From NCBI RefSeq assembly GCF_900111905.1, contig NZ_FOKM01000006.1, positions 124,001-188,000 on the forward strand: a stretch of DNA of 64,000 bases. The letters are read 5' to 3'. The position numbers were made by a program, and so were the translations under genes. The stretch is from Rhizobium sp. NFR07. Its GTDB lineage: Bacteria > Pseudomonadota > Alphaproteobacteria > Rhizobiales > Rhizobiaceae. Under the pieces are notes generated by a model. The model saw only the letters and a program-made list of their open reading frames with translations. It did not search any database and was not told the origin of the DNA. Positions within the stretch are counted from its first letter, which is position 1, and each line of letters opens with the position of its first letter. This document shows positions 45,237 to 54,701 of this stretch, piece after piece.

Positions 45237-46207
45237 GCACGCCGGTTCTCTCCGTCGACAACCTCTCGGTCTCAATCCGCGGCAATACGGTTGTGGACGG
45301 CGTCTCTCTTGATATCCGCTCCGGTGAGATCGTTTCGCTCGTCGGTGAGAGCGGCTGCGGCAAGTCGATGACCGCTTTCGCGGTCATGGGGCTCTTGCCC
45401 AAGGTGGCGAAGATTGCATCCGGTTCGGTCAGGCTCGGGAGCACCGATCTCGTATCGATCCGTGAGGAGGAGCGCCGCAATCTGCGCGGGACGGAGCTTG
45501 CAATGATCTTTCAGGAACCGATCGCCTCGCTCAATCCGCTTATGCCCATCGGCCGACAGATCGAGGAGAGCCTTATCGTCCACCGCGGTGTCAGCGCAAA
45601 GAAGGCAAAGGAGGAGGCGATCGCGATGCTGGCGGAAGTCGGCATCCCCGAGCCGGGCCTACGTTACGGCCAGCACCCGTTCGAACTCTCCGGCGGCATG
45701 TGCCAGCGTGCGATGATCGCCATGGCACTGATCTGTCGCCCCAAACTGCTGATCGCCGACGAGCCTACGACGGCGCTGGACGTGACGATCCAGGCCCAGA
45801 TTCTCGACCTGATGAAGCGCCTTCGCGACGATACCGGCACGGCTATCCTGCTGATCACCCATGACATGGGCGTCGTTGCAGACATGGCCGATCGCGTTGC
45901 GGTGATGTATTCGGGGCGGATCATCGAGGAGGCGCCGGTCGATGCGATCTTCGCAAAGCAGCGACACCCCTATACGAGGCTCCTGCTCTCCACCATCCCG
46001 AGGCTCGACGGCCCACCGAAGACGGACCTTCCGGTGATCGAAGGCACCGTACCGGATATCGGCGACTGGCCGCCGGGCTGTCGCTTCAATCCGCGCTGTC
46101 CGTTGGCCGCCGACAAATGCCTCGCCGAACAACCGGCGCTGGAAGCACGACCGGATGTCGGCCGATCCGCCTGCTGGCGTAGCGATCACGTGGAGGCTCT
46201 CGTCTGA
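45233..46207 (+). CDS. Peptide-type ABC ATPase (DppD-like)
   Basis: ATPase of 324 aa. Walker [10 protein letters not shown] near residue 40, signature LSGGMCQR, Walker [13 protein letters not shown] and the H-loop LLITHDMG are all visible. The C-terminal oligopeptide/dipeptide-transporter extension includes the Cys-rich [16 protein letters not shown] segment that binds an iron-sulphur cluster in DppD/OppD proteins. Overlaps both neighbours, so it is translated with them. Confidence 0.94.
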   Translation: MSTPVLSVDNLSVSIRGNTVVDGVSLDIRSGEIVSLVGESGCGKSMTAFAVMGLLPKVAKIASGSVRLGSTDLVSIREEERRNLRGTELAMIFQEPIASLNPLMPIGRQIEESLIVHRGVSAKKAKEEAIAMLAEVGIPEPGLRYGQHPFELSGGMCQRAMIAMALICRPKLLIADEPTTALDVTIQAQILDLMKRLRDDTGTAILLITHDMGVVADMADRVAVMYSGRIIEEAPVDAIFAKQRHPYTRLLLSTIPRLDGPPKTDLPVIEGTVPDIGDWPPGCRFNPRCPLAADKCLAEQPALEARPDVGRSACWRSDHVEALV

Positions 46208-47208
46208 TGACACCATTGCTTTCCGTTCGCGACCTCAAGGTCCATTTTCCCATCCGCAAGGGCTTTTTCCGGGGCGAGATCCGCAACGTAAAGGCGGTGG
46301 ACGGCGTCACCTTCGACATCGCACCCGGTGAAAGCCTCGCGCTGGTCGGCGAAAGCGGATGCGGCAAGTCCACCCTCGGCGCCGCCGTTCTCGGCATGCA
46401 GGTGCCGACATCCGGCACGATCTCCTTTGCCGGCGAAGCCGTCCGGCACGGCGAGAGCGCGACGCGAACACGCCTGTCACGCGACATCCAGACCGTGTTT
46501 CAGGATCCGGTCGCCGCGCTCAACCCGAAAATGTCGGTCGGTGACAGCATTGCCGAACCGCTTGCGATTCACGGCGTCGGCGATGCAAAAAGCCGCGCAG
46601 AGCGCGTAGCGGAATTGCTGCGCCTCGTCGGCCTCCATCCGCAACATGCGGAACGACGGCCGAATGCCTTTTCCGGCGGTCAGCGCCAGCGTATTGTCAT
46701 CGCCCGGGCGCTTGCGCTCCAGCCGAAACTGCTGATCCTCGACGAACCGGTTTCGGCGCTCGACGTGTCGATCCGTTCGCAGATCCTCAATCTTCTGCTC
46801 GACCTGCAAAAGCGTTTCGGCCTCTCTTATCTGTTCATCAGCCACGACCTTTCCGTCGTGCGGCATTTCGCCGACCGCGTCGCCGTCATGTATCTCGGCA
46901 AGCTGGTCGAGACCGGCCCGACCGATACGGTTTTCGCGCGGCCGGTCCACCCCTATACGGAAGCGCTTCTTTCGGCCGTTCCGCTGCCCGACCCAGTGCT
47001 GCAACGGACAAGGAAGCGGATCGTGCTGACCGGCGATCTGCCGAGCCCGGCAAATCCGCCCAAGGGCTGCGCGTTCGTCACCCGCTGTCCGCTCGCGGTC
47101 GATATCTGTCGGCTCGATCCGCCTCCGCTGGTCCAGGTGGGCAAGGCCCAGCAGGCTGCATGTCATCTGCGCGCCGCGGCACCGGCACAGGAGGGATTGT
47201 CCGCATGA
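46207..47208 (+). CDS. Peptide-type ABC ATPase (DppF-like)
   Basis: Second ATPase, 333 aa. Walker [10 protein letters not shown] near residue 56, signature FSGGQRQR, Walker B LLILDEPVSALD and H-loop LFISHDLS. The C-terminal segment GCAFVTRCPLAVDICR is the family extension. One-base overlap with the DppD-like gene and four-base overlap with the RidA gene. Confidence 0.94.
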   Translation: MTPLLSVRDLKVHFPIRKGFFRGEIRNVKAVDGVTFDIAPGESLALVGESGCGKSTLGAAVLGMQVPTSGTISFAGEAVRHGESATRTRLSRDIQTVFQDPVAALNPKMSVGDSIAEPLAIHGVGDAKSRAERVAELLRLVGLHPQHAERRPNAFSGGQRQRIVIARALALQPKLLILDEPVSALDVSIRSQILNLLLDLQKRFGLSYLFISHDLSVVRHFADRVAVMYLGKLVETGPTDTVFARPVHPYTEALLSAVPLPDPVLQRTRKRIVLTGDLPSPANPPKGCAFVTRCPLAVDICRLDPPPLVQVGKAQQAACHLRAAAPAQEGLSA

Positions 47209-47603
47209 CCAGCCGACCAATCATCACGCCCGTCAACGCCGAGAATGCGCCGCAGTCACTGCATCGCCGCTATTCGCAGGCCGTCTCGCTTTCAGGCCAT
47301 CAACGGCTTCTCTTCATCAGCGGCCAGATACCGGCCGACAGGGACGGCCATGTCCCTACCGATTTTGAAGCGCAAGCCAGACTCTGCTGGGCCAATCTTT
47401 TCGCCCAACTCGAAGCGGCCGGCATGGGTATAGGCAACCTGATCAAGGTCACCGTCTTTCTGAAGCGCTACGAGGACCGTGATATCAACGCAAAGATCCG
47501 CTTCGAGGTGATGGGCGATCATCGCCCGGCGCTTTCGACGATCATCACGGACGTCTACGATCCGGACTGGCTGCTTGAGATAGAAGCGATCGCCGCGGCC
47601 TGA
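47205..47603 (+). CDS. RidA-family protein (enamine/imine deaminase-like)
   Basis: Small RidA/YjgF/YER057c/UK114 protein of 132 aa. SGQIPADRDG near residue 45 and LIKVTVFLKRYED are family stretches. The canonical RidA arginine near residue 105 is not clear: the C-terminal part reads MGDHRPALSTI, where HRPA may hold it. RidA proteins hydrolyse enamines released by PLP enzymes or act as related hydrolases in catabolic operons. GGAGGG precedes the ATG at 47205, which overlaps the DppF-like stop. It ends the operon. Confidence 0.87.
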   Translation: MTSRPIITPVNAENAPQSLHRRYSQAVSLSGHQRLLFISGQIPADRDGHVPTDFEAQARLCWANLFAQLEAAGMGIGNLIKVTVFLKRYEDRDINAKIRFEVMGDHRPALSTIITDVYDPDWLLEIEAIAAA

Positions 47604-47731
47604 AGCCGAACAGATCTCCGCGGCCGACCTGGGGGCCGGCATCCAGCAGATAGGAAATCGCCGGCCTCTTCGCAGCCTGCCTGTAAAATTCTGAGGGACT
47701 AAGTCTTTACGCGTTGTGGCAGACGCCCTCG

Positions 47732-48901
47732 CTATTTGCGCGTGATATGGGTGGTGCCGAGGCTTTCAATTTCAGTCTCTCCCAAAAGGGCCATGTTGCG
47801 ATGAAGCTCCGACTTCAGAAGCTCGACGGCTCTGACAACGCCGGCCAGGCCGCCGACTGCGGCCGCATAAAGAAACGGCCTGCCGACAAAGACAAAGTCC
47901 GCGCCGAGTGCCAGAGCCTTCAGAACATCGCTGCCTCGCCGAAAACCGCCATCAATCAGTATCGGCACACGTCCCTGCAGCCGCTCGCGAACCTGCTGTA
48001 AAACATGAAGGGGTGCAGCAGTGCCATCCAGCTGGCGGCCGCCATGGTTGGAGATGATCACTCCGTTGGCGCCGGCATCCGCCGCCATTGCCGCATCGTC
48101 CGGATGCATGATCCCCTTGACGATCAGATTGCCCTGCCAGCGCTGCCGGATCCGTTCAAGATGCACCCAGCTCAAATGGTCCTTGCGGCCGAAATCGCGC
48201 ATGACATTGGATGAGATGATCGGCGCTCCGCGGGTCGCGTAAGAGTTCTCGAAATGCGGGATGCCATGCCTGGCAATGGTTCGCAAAAACGTTCCGACGG
48301 TCCATCGCGGGTGCGAGATACCCTGCCAGGCGAGCGACAGTCCGGGGCGCAGCGGGGTCGAGAACCCGGCACGGATGTTGTTCTCGCGATTTGCGAGCGC
48401 TGCCGTGTCGACTGTCAGGACAAGGGTCCGGAATCCCGCCGCAGCGACACGATCGATCAGGGCATCGATCCTGTCCGGCTCTCCAGGCAAATAGGCCTGG
48501 AACCAGGTCCGCGGTGCCACGGCGGCAACGTCCTCCATGCGGATGAGGGAGGAACCGCTCATGATCATCGGGATGCCGGCCTGCTTCGCGGCCTCGGCCA
48601 GAACGATGTCGCCGCGATAAGCCATCAACGCGCTGATCCCCATCGGCGCAATGCCGAATGGCGCTTCGAATGTCTCGCCGAACAATTCGGTCCCGGTGCT
48701 GCGGCTGGAAACATCGCGCAGCACGCGCGGTACGAATGCATAGGCGTCGAACGCCTCGCGATTGTGACGCAGCGATGCGTTGGTTTCGCTTGCTCCGGCG
48801 ATGTAGCCGAACAGCGGCTTGGGTAGATGGCGACGCGCTGCTTCCTCGAAATCATCAAGGCAAAGCATGTTCGCAAGATTGCGGACAGACATGTTTGGCA
48901 C
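47732..48901 (-). CDS. FMN-dependent alpha-hydroxyacid dehydrogenase/oxidase (LldD-like)
   Basis: TIM-barrel FMN enzyme of 389 aa that oxidises L-2-hydroxyacids such as lactate, glycolate or mandelate to 2-oxoacids. FNM-binding features are APMGISALM, LTVDTAA, IVKGIMHPDDA with the Lys, and the catalytic His/Arg in ISNHGGRQLDG near residue 275, followed by DGGFRRGSDVLKALALGA. The order on the minus strand (IclR, TctC, TctB, TctA, this gene) makes it the probable first catabolic step for the imported acid. Substrate not known. Confidence 0.9.
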   Translation of the reverse strand: MPNMSVRNLANMLCLDDFEEAARRHLPKPLFGYIAGASETNASLRHNREAFDAYAFVPRVLRDVSSRSTGTELFGETFEAPFGIAPMGISALMAYRGDIVLAEAAKQAGIPMIMSGSSLIRMEDVAAVAPRTWFQAYLPGEPDRIDALIDRVAAAGFRTLVLTVDTAALANRENNIRAGFSTPLRPGLSLAWQGISHPRWTVGTFLRTIARHGIPHFENSYATRGAPIISSNVMRDFGRKDHLSWVHLERIRQRWQGNLIVKGIMHPDDAAMAADAGANGVIISNHGGRQLDGTAAPLHVLQQVRERLQGRVPILIDGGFRRGSDVLKALALGADFVFVGRPFLYAAAVGGLAGVVRAVELLKSELHRNMALLGETEIESLGTTHITRK

Positions 48902-48983
48902 TGCTTTTACGAAGAGGTTCTGTTTGCGATCGAACAGCCGGCGCGAGCAATAAACGCCGCGCCGGCATGATTTTGATGACTGC

Positions 48984-50492
48984 TCAGTCCTCGCTTGCCT
49001 CGAATGCTTCCTTGCGTCCCTTGCGGATCGCGGGAAGGATCAATGTCAGCAGCATGCCGGCCGTGATCAGCAGAAGCACCGCGCTGATCGGACGCTCGAC
49101 AAACACGAGTGGATCGCCCTGCGAGAGTAGCAGCGCACGGCGCAGGTTCGTCTCCAGAAGCGGACCAAGCACGAAGCCCAGGAGAAGCGGGCCCGCCTCG
49201 CAACGTGCCTTGCGCAGCACGTAACCCAACACGCCGAAGAGGATCACCAACGCGACGTCGAAGCCGCGATTGTTGACGCTGTAGACGCCGATGCAGCAGA
49301 ACAGCAGGATCGCCGGATAGAGAATCCGGTAAGGCACTTTCAGCAGTCGTACCCAGATGCCGATCAGCGGCAGGTTGATGATGAGCAGCATCGCGTTGCC
49401 GAGCCACATGGAGGCGACGAGGCCCCAGAACAGCTCCGGCTGCTTCTGGATGACTGACGGCCCGGGCGTGATGCCATGGATCGTCATCGCGCCAAGCATC
49501 ATGGCCATGATGGAGTTGGACGGGATGCCGAGCGTGAGAAGCGGGATGAAGGAGGACTGCGCGCCGGCATTGTTCGCCGATTCTGGTCCCGCGACACCGG
49601 CGATGGCACCATGGCCGAACTTCTCCGGTGTCCTGGAGATCTTCTTTTCCACTGAATAGGCGCTGAAGGCACTGAGCGTCGCACCGCCACCCGGCAGAAC
49701 ACCGAGAATGGTGCCGACAGCCGTGCCGCGCAGTACCGCAGCCCAGCTTTCCTTGAATTCCTGCTTTGTCGGCCAGAGGCGGCCGATCGTGCTCTGGAGA
49801 ACGCCGCGCGCCTCCTTGAATTCGAGGTTGCTGGCGATTTCGGCCACGCCGAACAGACCAACTGCGATGACGACGAAATCAATGCCGTCATAAAGCTCTG
49901 TCGAACCGAAGGTGAGGCGCGTCGAGCCGCTGTTGACGTCGATGCCGACCATGCCGAGCACCAGGCCGAGACACACCATGCCGATCGCCTTGATCACGGA
50001 GCCATGGGCGAGAATTGTCGCCGCCAGCAGGCCGAAGACGCAGAGCGATACATATTCGGCCGGCCCGAACGACAGTGCGAAGGACGAGAGCGTGGGACCG
50101 GCGACGGCGAGGCCGATCGTCGCGACCGTGCCAGCGAAGAACGAGCCGAGGGCTGCAATCGCAAGCGCCGCCCCCGCCCGCCCCTTGCGCGCCATCTGGT
50201 ACCCGTCGATTGCCGTCACCACCGCCGAGGCCTCGCCGGGCAGGTTGACGAGGATCGCCGTCGTCGAGCCACCGTATTGGGCACCGTAGAATATGCCCGC
50301 GAGCATGATCAGCGCGGCAAGCGGCGGGAGAAAGAAGGTCACCGGCAGAAGGATTGCGACCGTTGCCGTCGGACCGATGCCGGGCAGCACGCCGATCAGC
50401 GTGCCCAGCAGTGCACCGATGAAGCAGAACAGAAGATTGGTGGGCGTGAAGGCTTCGGCGAAGCCCAGCATCAGGACATCAAGAAATGCCAT
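48984..50492 (-). CDS. tctA: Tripartite tricarboxylate transporter, large permease TctA
   Basis: Large inner-membrane subunit, 502 aa with about 12 membrane segments. The family repeats are visible as LGTLIGVLPGIGPTATVAILLP near residue 30 and VGTILGVLPGGGATLSAF near residue 265; both carry the conserved GxLPGxG loops. I took the ATG at 50492 (MAFLDVL) because GGAAGGAAATACC precedes it; the longer frame upstream is not homologous. It works with TctB and the binding protein TctC, driven by ion gradients. Confidence 0.93.
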   Translation of the reverse strand: MAFLDVLMLGFAEAFTPTNLLFCFIGALLGTLIGVLPGIGPTATVAILLPVTFFLPPLAALIMLAGIFYGAQYGGSTTAILVNLPGEASAVVTAIDGYQMARKGRAGAALAIAALGSFFAGTVATIGLAVAGPTLSSFALSFGPAEYVSLCVFGLLAATILAHGSVIKAIGMVCLGLVLGMVGIDVNSGSTRLTFGSTELYDGIDFVVIAVGLFGVAEIASNLEFKEARGVLQSTIGRLWPTKQEFKESWAAVLRGTAVGTILGVLPGGGATLSAFSAYSVEKKISRTPEKFGHGAIAGVAGPESANNAGAQSSFIPLLTLGIPSNSIMAMMLGAMTIHGITPGPSVIQKQPELFWGLVASMWLGNAMLLIINLPLIGIWVRLLKVPYRILYPAILLFCCIGVYSVNNRGFDVALVILFGVLGYVLRKARCEAGPLLLGFVLGPLLETNLRRALLLSQGDPLVFVERPISAVLLLITAGMLLTLILPAIRKGRKEAFEASED

Positions 50493-50514
50493 TGGTATTT
50501 CCTTCCGGTCTCGA

Positions 50515-50976
50515 TCAGAACGGCCAGATCGGCATCTGCACGCCGAGGCCGTAGATGAAGACGAATGCGCCAAAGATCGTCAGCAGGAGCGTGGAGATCG
50601 CGATCTCGCGCCAGCGCGATTCCTGATCCGCAAGACTGCCGATGACGAGGAGCCAGATGGTGGAGACGACGAAGCCGAGCGTCTCCGACATGAAGGCGAA
50701 GCCGGCAATGGCGATGACGAGAATGATCAGCGGCTTGATGTTCGATTCCCCGATCGGCTCGTAAGCCTTGGAGAAAGCCTTGACGAGTACATAGCCGCCG
50801 AAGGCGATCAGCAATCCGCAGATGACATCGGGAAGAAACCCCGGCCCCATCATGGCAGCAGAGCCGAACCGGAGGTCACGTCCGGCCCAAAGGCCGAGCG
50901 CTCCCAGTCCGATCATCACCGCTCCTGCCAGGATATCGGGTATATCCCGTTTCGCGTTGGAGGAGCCCGGCATCAC
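50515..50976 (-). CDS. tctB: Tripartite tricarboxylate transporter, small subunit TctB
   Basis: Small membrane subunit, 153 aa with four predicted membrane segments, the usual TctB layout. The first segment (DILAGAVMIGLGALGLW) and a highly hydrophobic region near residues 85-125 are clear. Start overlaps the tctC stop by four bases; tctA follows after 22 bases. Confidence 0.88.
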   Translation of the reverse strand: MMPGSSNAKRDIPDILAGAVMIGLGALGLWAGRDLRFGSAAMMGPGFLPDVICGLLIAFGGYVLVKAFSKAYEPIGESNIKPLIILVIAIAGFAFMSETLGFVVSTIWLLVIGSLADQESRWREIAISTLLLTIFGAFVFIYGLGVQMPIWPF

Positions 50977-51932
50977 TGCACCCAGGGTGTTTCGTTCCAG
51001 ATCTTCTGGAACCGCGCCAGCCTGTCAGGCATCTGTTTTTCCCAATCCGGGCCGGAGAGATAGGCAAGCGGAAGAGCCAGCTGTTTCGCCTGCTTCTGAA
51101 ACTCCGGATTGTCGAGAACCTTTTTCATGGCCTCGGAGAATTTCTGGGTGATCTCGTCAGGCAACTCACGCGGCGCGGCGATGCCGCGTTCCGACGTCAT
51201 CTCGACGTCGAAGCCCTGCTCCTTGGCCGTGGGAACATCAGGAAGCTGGGGAGAGCGTTCCATCCCGAAATGAGCGATCATCCGCAGCCCGGAGCGATCG
51301 TTACCAGCAAATTCACTGACGTTGAGACCACCACCGGTAACCTGCGAACCGAGAATTGCCGTGCGGGTTTCACCAGCGCCACTGAAGGGAATATGCGTGT
51401 AGGTTGTGCCCGTTGCCGAGCCGAGCAGGATAATTGCCAGATGGTCGTCGGTGCCGACGCCGGAGGAACCATAGGAAACACCGCCGGGATTCGCCTTGGC
51501 GGCCTCAACGAAATCCTTGAGCGTGTTGATTTCGGATGCTGCCGGAACGACGATGGCAGTCGGATCATCGACGATACGGACGATCGGCTTGATCGTTTTC
51601 GGATCATAGCCGAGCTTGCGCTGCACCTGCATCGACAGATAGCCCGGCGTGTTGATGTAGGAGAAGGTATAACCGTCTGGCTTTGCCTTCGACAGAGCCG
51701 TGTAGGCGATTTCGCCAGACGCGCCCGGACGGTTTTCAATAACGACGTCGGCCCCAAGCTCCTTTTCCAGGAACGGTTCGATGGCGCGTGCCATCACGTC
51801 CGTGCTGCCCCCTGGCGCAAAAGCCACGATCATCTGGATCGGGCGGTCATTCGGCCATTCGGCGTGGGCATAGGAAGCGGACGCGGCAAATGCCGCGGCG
51901 GCCAGAGAGAGCTTTATCCTGCGATAGTCCAT
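50973..51932 (-). CDS. tctC: Tripartite tricarboxylate transporter binding protein TctC
   Basis: Periplasmic binding protein of 319 aa (Bug/TctC family). A signal peptide (residues 1-24, ending SYAHA) is followed by IQMIVAFAPGGSTDVMAR, the family N-terminal signature, and VIENRPGASGEIA. GGAGG lies seven bases ahead of the ATG at 51932. It is next to the IclR gene (40 bp) and precedes tctB. The binding site for a carboxylate is expected; the exact ligand is unknown. Confidence 0.93.
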   Translation of the reverse strand: MDYRRIKLSLAAAAFAASASYAHAEWPNDRPIQMIVAFAPGGSTDVMARAIEPFLEKELGADVVIENRPGASGEIAYTALSKAKPDGYTFSYINTPGYLSMQVQRKLGYDPKTIKPIVRIVDDPTAIVVPAASEINTLKDFVEAAKANPGGVSYGSSGVGTDDHLAIILLGSATGTTYTHIPFSGAGETRTAILGSQVTGGGLNVSEFAGNDRSGLRMIAHFGMERSPQLPDVPTAKEQGFDVEMTSERGIAAPRELPDEITQKFSEAMKKVLDNPEFQKQAKQLALPLAYLSGPDWEKQMPDRLARFQKIWNETPWVQ

Positions 51933-51972
51933 GTCCAATCCTCCATTGGAAATGGCGGGCCCGGTTCCCGCC

Positions 51973-52671
51973 TTATGGTCCGGGGTCTCCTCCCATGGCG
52001 ACGGACAGTTTCCGTGCAGCCATCTGAAGAATTTCGAGATTTTTCTTGATTGCTTCATCCGAGAAGCGCGCCGGCGGTCCGGTCAGGGCCAGCGATCCGA
52101 AAAGGGCAGCGCCGTCCCGGAAAATCGGCACGGCAAGGCTGGCAACCTGGGGATCACGCTCTCCCGACGTGGTGAAAAATCCGGCCTTGCGAATGTCGTC
52201 GTAGATCGCCCCGGCACGGCCGACGAATGCCAGGATGACACGGCCAGGAGCGCCGCGATCCAGGGGGTAAGTGCTGCCGACGCGGGCCGAATGGCGGATC
52301 GCCTGATGAGAGTCATGACGGAACAGGCAGACCCGCTCGTCACCTTCACGCACGTAGACCGCAGCGCTTTCGCCAGTCTTCTCGACCAGATCGGCGAGAA
52401 GCGGCTCGATGATGTCCGATGCACGGAAGGTCGACTGATAGATATTGCCGAGCTTCATCAGCTTCGGACCGAGACGCCAGCTTGCATCGTCATTGCGAAC
52501 GAGCAGCCCGAATTTGGCCAGCGACCTGGCAATGCGGAGAACGGTGGATTTGTCGAGCTCCACGCGGCGCGCGAGCTCGCCCAGCGACAGCGTGAAATCA
52601 CGGTCGGTGAATGCTTCCAGCAAAGATGCGGCACGCTCAACAGCTGCGACGCCGGCTGAATTTCCAGGCAT
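51973..52671 (-). CDS. IclR-family transcription regulator
   Basis: Regulator of 232 aa. N-terminal winged helix (AAVERAASLLEAF, LSLGELARRVELDKSTVLRIARSL) and a C-terminal GAF-like effector domain (ESAAVYVREGDERVCL, GSTYPLDRGAPGRVIL). GGAGG precedes the ATG at 52671. It heads the tctCBA/lldD-type operon on the minus strand and is divergent from the D-2-hydroxyacid dehydrogenase gene; a palindromic site in between is its probable operator. Confidence 0.91.
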   Translation of the reverse strand: MPGNSAGVAAVERAASLLEAFTDRDFTLSLGELARRVELDKSTVLRIARSLAKFGLLVRNDDASWRLGPKLMKLGNIYQSTFRASDIIEPLLADLVEKTGESAAVYVREGDERVCLFRHDSHQAIRHSARVGSTYPLDRGAPGRVILAFVGRAGAIYDDIRKAGFFTTSGERDPQVASLAVPIFRDGAALFGSLALTGPPARFSDEAIKKNLEILQMAARKLSVAMGGDPGP

Positions 52672-52698
52672 GGGCTCCTCCCAAAAAAGATGATGTAC

Positions 52699-52715
52699 GT
52701 TGTACTTGGTACAAC
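52699..52715. promoter_or_regulatory. Candidate IclR operator
   Basis: GTTGTAC-TTG-GTACAAC is a perfect 7-bp inverted repeat. Extra GTAC/TTGTAC half sites lie at 52695-52705 and near 52728-52733. Its place between the two divergent starts suits an IclR-type regulator that controls both transcripts. Confidence 0.72.
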
Positions 52716-52809
52716 ACCTTTTCAATTAGTACAATACGCGATAAATGACGTTCGTCAACAGGGCGCGCCCTGTCCGACCGTTGTGTCGATGCAAATGCAG
52801 GAGGAGCAT

Positions 52810-53811
52810 ATGAGCGCGGCAATCCAAACCGGAGGCAGCCGGTCCGCACGAGTGATGATCACTGGGGCAGAACTCGTTGAGGAAGCTAGACAATTGCTCG
52901 CTTCCCATGAGGTGGAAGCGATCTACGCGCCTGCCTACTCTACGTCGGATGATCTGGCTGCAATTGCGCGTGACAACGAGGTCGACGCAATTCTGGTTCG
53001 CCAGGGACAGATCGATCGGTCGGTCATCTCATCGTCGCCGCGCCTGAAGGTGATCGCCAAGCATGGAAGCGGCGTCGACAATATCGACCTCGCAGCCGCC
53101 ACTGACCGCAACGTTCCGGTTTTGCGAGCACTGGCCGCCAATGCACAGTCGGTCGCCGAACTGGCGATCAGCCTGACCGTCAGCGTGATGAAAGATATCG
53201 TCCCGCTGGATGCGGCCGTCAAAGGCGGTGGCTGGCCGAAGACGAAATATGTCGGGCGCGATCTCGCCGGCGCAGTCTTCGGCGTTGTCGGCTTCGGTGA
53301 GATCGGTCAGCGCGCCGCTGCCCTCGCACGGGGCGTAGGAATGCAGGTGATCGCTTACGATCCGTTCGCCAAGGATACCGCAGAGGTATCGGTCAGCCGC
53401 GACCTCGATGCCGTCTTGAAGGCTGCCGACATCGTCAGCCTCCATTGCCCGCTCATGCCGCAGACGCATCACCTCATCAACGCCGATAGATTGGCATCAA
53501 TGAAGCCGACGGCGTTTCTCGTTAATACGGCGCGCGGAGCCGTGGTTGACGAAACGGCTCTCATCCATGCGTTGAAGGCGCAGACGATCGCCGGGGCAGC
53601 GCTCGACAGTTTCGAGATAGAACCGCCCGCAACCGACAACCCGCTATGGGCGCTGCCGAACGTCATTGCCACGCCCCATGTCGGCGGCGCCAGCCGCTCT
53701 GCCCTGCGCAACATGGCGGTCCAGAGCGCTCAGCACATCATAGGCGTGCTCGAAGGCCATGGCTTCGACAACCAGGCACTTGCCAACCGCGATCTCATCG
53801 CAGCCGCCTGA
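52810..53811 (+). CDS. D-isomer-specific 2-hydroxyacid dehydrogenase
   Basis: NAD-dependent dehydrogenase of 333 aa, related to 3-phosphoglycerate dehydrogenase and hydroxypyruvate reductase. The NAD loop is VVGFGEIGQRAAALA near residue 155, the catalytic Arg region is NTARGAVVDE, the Glu lies in DSFEIEPP and the His in ATPHVGGAS near residue 295. AGGAGGAGCAT gives a clear ribosome-binding site for the ATG at 52810; earlier in-frame starts are not needed. Transcribed away from the IclR gene, with the RraA-type gene next. Confidence 0.91.
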   Translation: MSAAIQTGGSRSARVMITGAELVEEARQLLASHEVEAIYAPAYSTSDDLAAIARDNEVDAILVRQGQIDRSVISSSPRLKVIAKHGSGVDNIDLAAATDRNVPVLRALAANAQSVAELAISLTVSVMKDIVPLDAAVKGGGWPKTKYVGRDLAGAVFGVVGFGEIGQRAAALARGVGMQVIAYDPFAKDTAEVSVSRDLDAVLKAADIVSLHCPLMPQTHHLINADRLASMKPTAFLVNTARGAVVDETALIHALKAQTIAGAALDSFEIEPPATDNPLWALPNVIATPHVGGASRSALRNMAVQSAQHIIGVLEGHGFDNQALANRDLIAAA

Positions 53812-53841
53812 GCGGCAAGAAGTTTCAGAAGGAGGAATGGA

Positions 53842-54513
53842 ATGATTGGTTTTCGCATTTGCAAACGCGAGCGCAAGGTCGAGGCGAAGTGGGTCGAGGC
53901 ATTTAGAGCGCTGCCCGTTGCCAATGTCAGCGACGTGATGAGCAGGATGACGGCGGGTGGAGCCGCGCTTCGCCCCTACTATACGGGCGGCATCATGGTC
54001 GGCCCGGCCATCACAGTGAAGGCCCGTCCAGGCGACAATCTCATGGTCCACAAGGCTCTGGACATTGCCGAGCCGGGCGACATCGTGGTCGTTGATGCCG
54101 GAGGCGATCTGTCGAACGCCATCATCGGCGAACTGATGGTCGCTCACGCCATCCAGCGCGGCCTCGGCGGAATCGTCATCTACGGGGCGATACGCGACAG
54201 CGCAGAGCTAAGCGCCGGGTCGTTTCCCGTATTCGCTTCCGGCGTCACCCATCGTGGTCCCTACAAGGATGGACCGGGCGAAGTGAACGTGCCGATTTCC
54301 ATTGCCGGCATGGTGATCAATCCCGGTGACCTGATCTGCGGTGACGCCGATGGCCTCCTGAGCGTCGGTATTGATGACGTTGAGACCGTCCACGGTGCTG
54401 CAACGAAGAAGCACGAGGCGGAAACCAGGCAGATGGCCAGCATCAAGGCTGGAACCAATGATCGCAGCTGGGTGGACGCCGCGCTCACAAAGCTCGGCTG
54501 CGAAGGCCTTTGA
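53842..54513 (+). CDS. RraA-like aldolase/decarboxylase
   Basis: RraA-fold protein of 223 aa. In this family, 4-hydroxy-4-methyl-2-oxoglutarate aldolases and oxaloacetate decarboxylases bind a metal through the GGDLSNAIIGELM and GIVIYGAIRDSAEL segments; the Gly-Gly-Asp and Arg-Asp pair near residues 92 and 118 are present. GAAGGAGGAATGG precedes the ATG. A catabolic enzyme is more likely than an RNase E regulator because of the dehydrogenase and carboxylate-transporter neighbours. Confidence 0.88.
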   Translation: MIGFRICKRERKVEAKWVEAFRALPVANVSDVMSRMTAGGAALRPYYTGGIMVGPAITVKARPGDNLMVHKALDIAEPGDIVVVDAGGDLSNAIIGELMVAHAIQRGLGGIVIYGAIRDSAELSAGSFPVFASGVTHRGPYKDGPGEVNVPISIAGMVINPGDLICGDADGLLSVGIDDVETVHGAATKKHEAETRQMASIKAGTNDRSWVDAALTKLGCEGL

Positions 54514-54519
54514 AGGAAA

Positions 54520-54541
54520 GGCGACCGCTTCGGCGGTCGCC
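54520..54541 (+). terminator. Hairpin terminator with TTCG tetraloop after the RraA-like gene
   Basis: A perfect 9-bp stem (GGCGACCGC / GCGGTCGCC) closed by a stable TTCG loop begins 7 bases after the stop codon. No U run follows, so termination may need Rho or be partial. Confidence 0.65.
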
Positions 54542-54701
54542 AATGTCCGCTATGCTGAACGATCACAGGGATGCGGCAAGCGCCGTGCCATCCATGGCAC
54601 ATGCCGCCAATTTATTCATCCACCATGGTGGTGCCACCCATTAGAATGCTCGGCCTCAACAGCCTCGAATCGAAAATATTTCAATCCATCCGCTCGATGC
54701 A

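Noticed and set aside
47634..47666. GGCCGGC...GCCGGCC inverted repeat between RidA and the FMN dehydrogenase genes
   Set aside because: The 19-base loop and lack of a T run make a terminator call weak; the region is otherwise ordinary convergent spacing.
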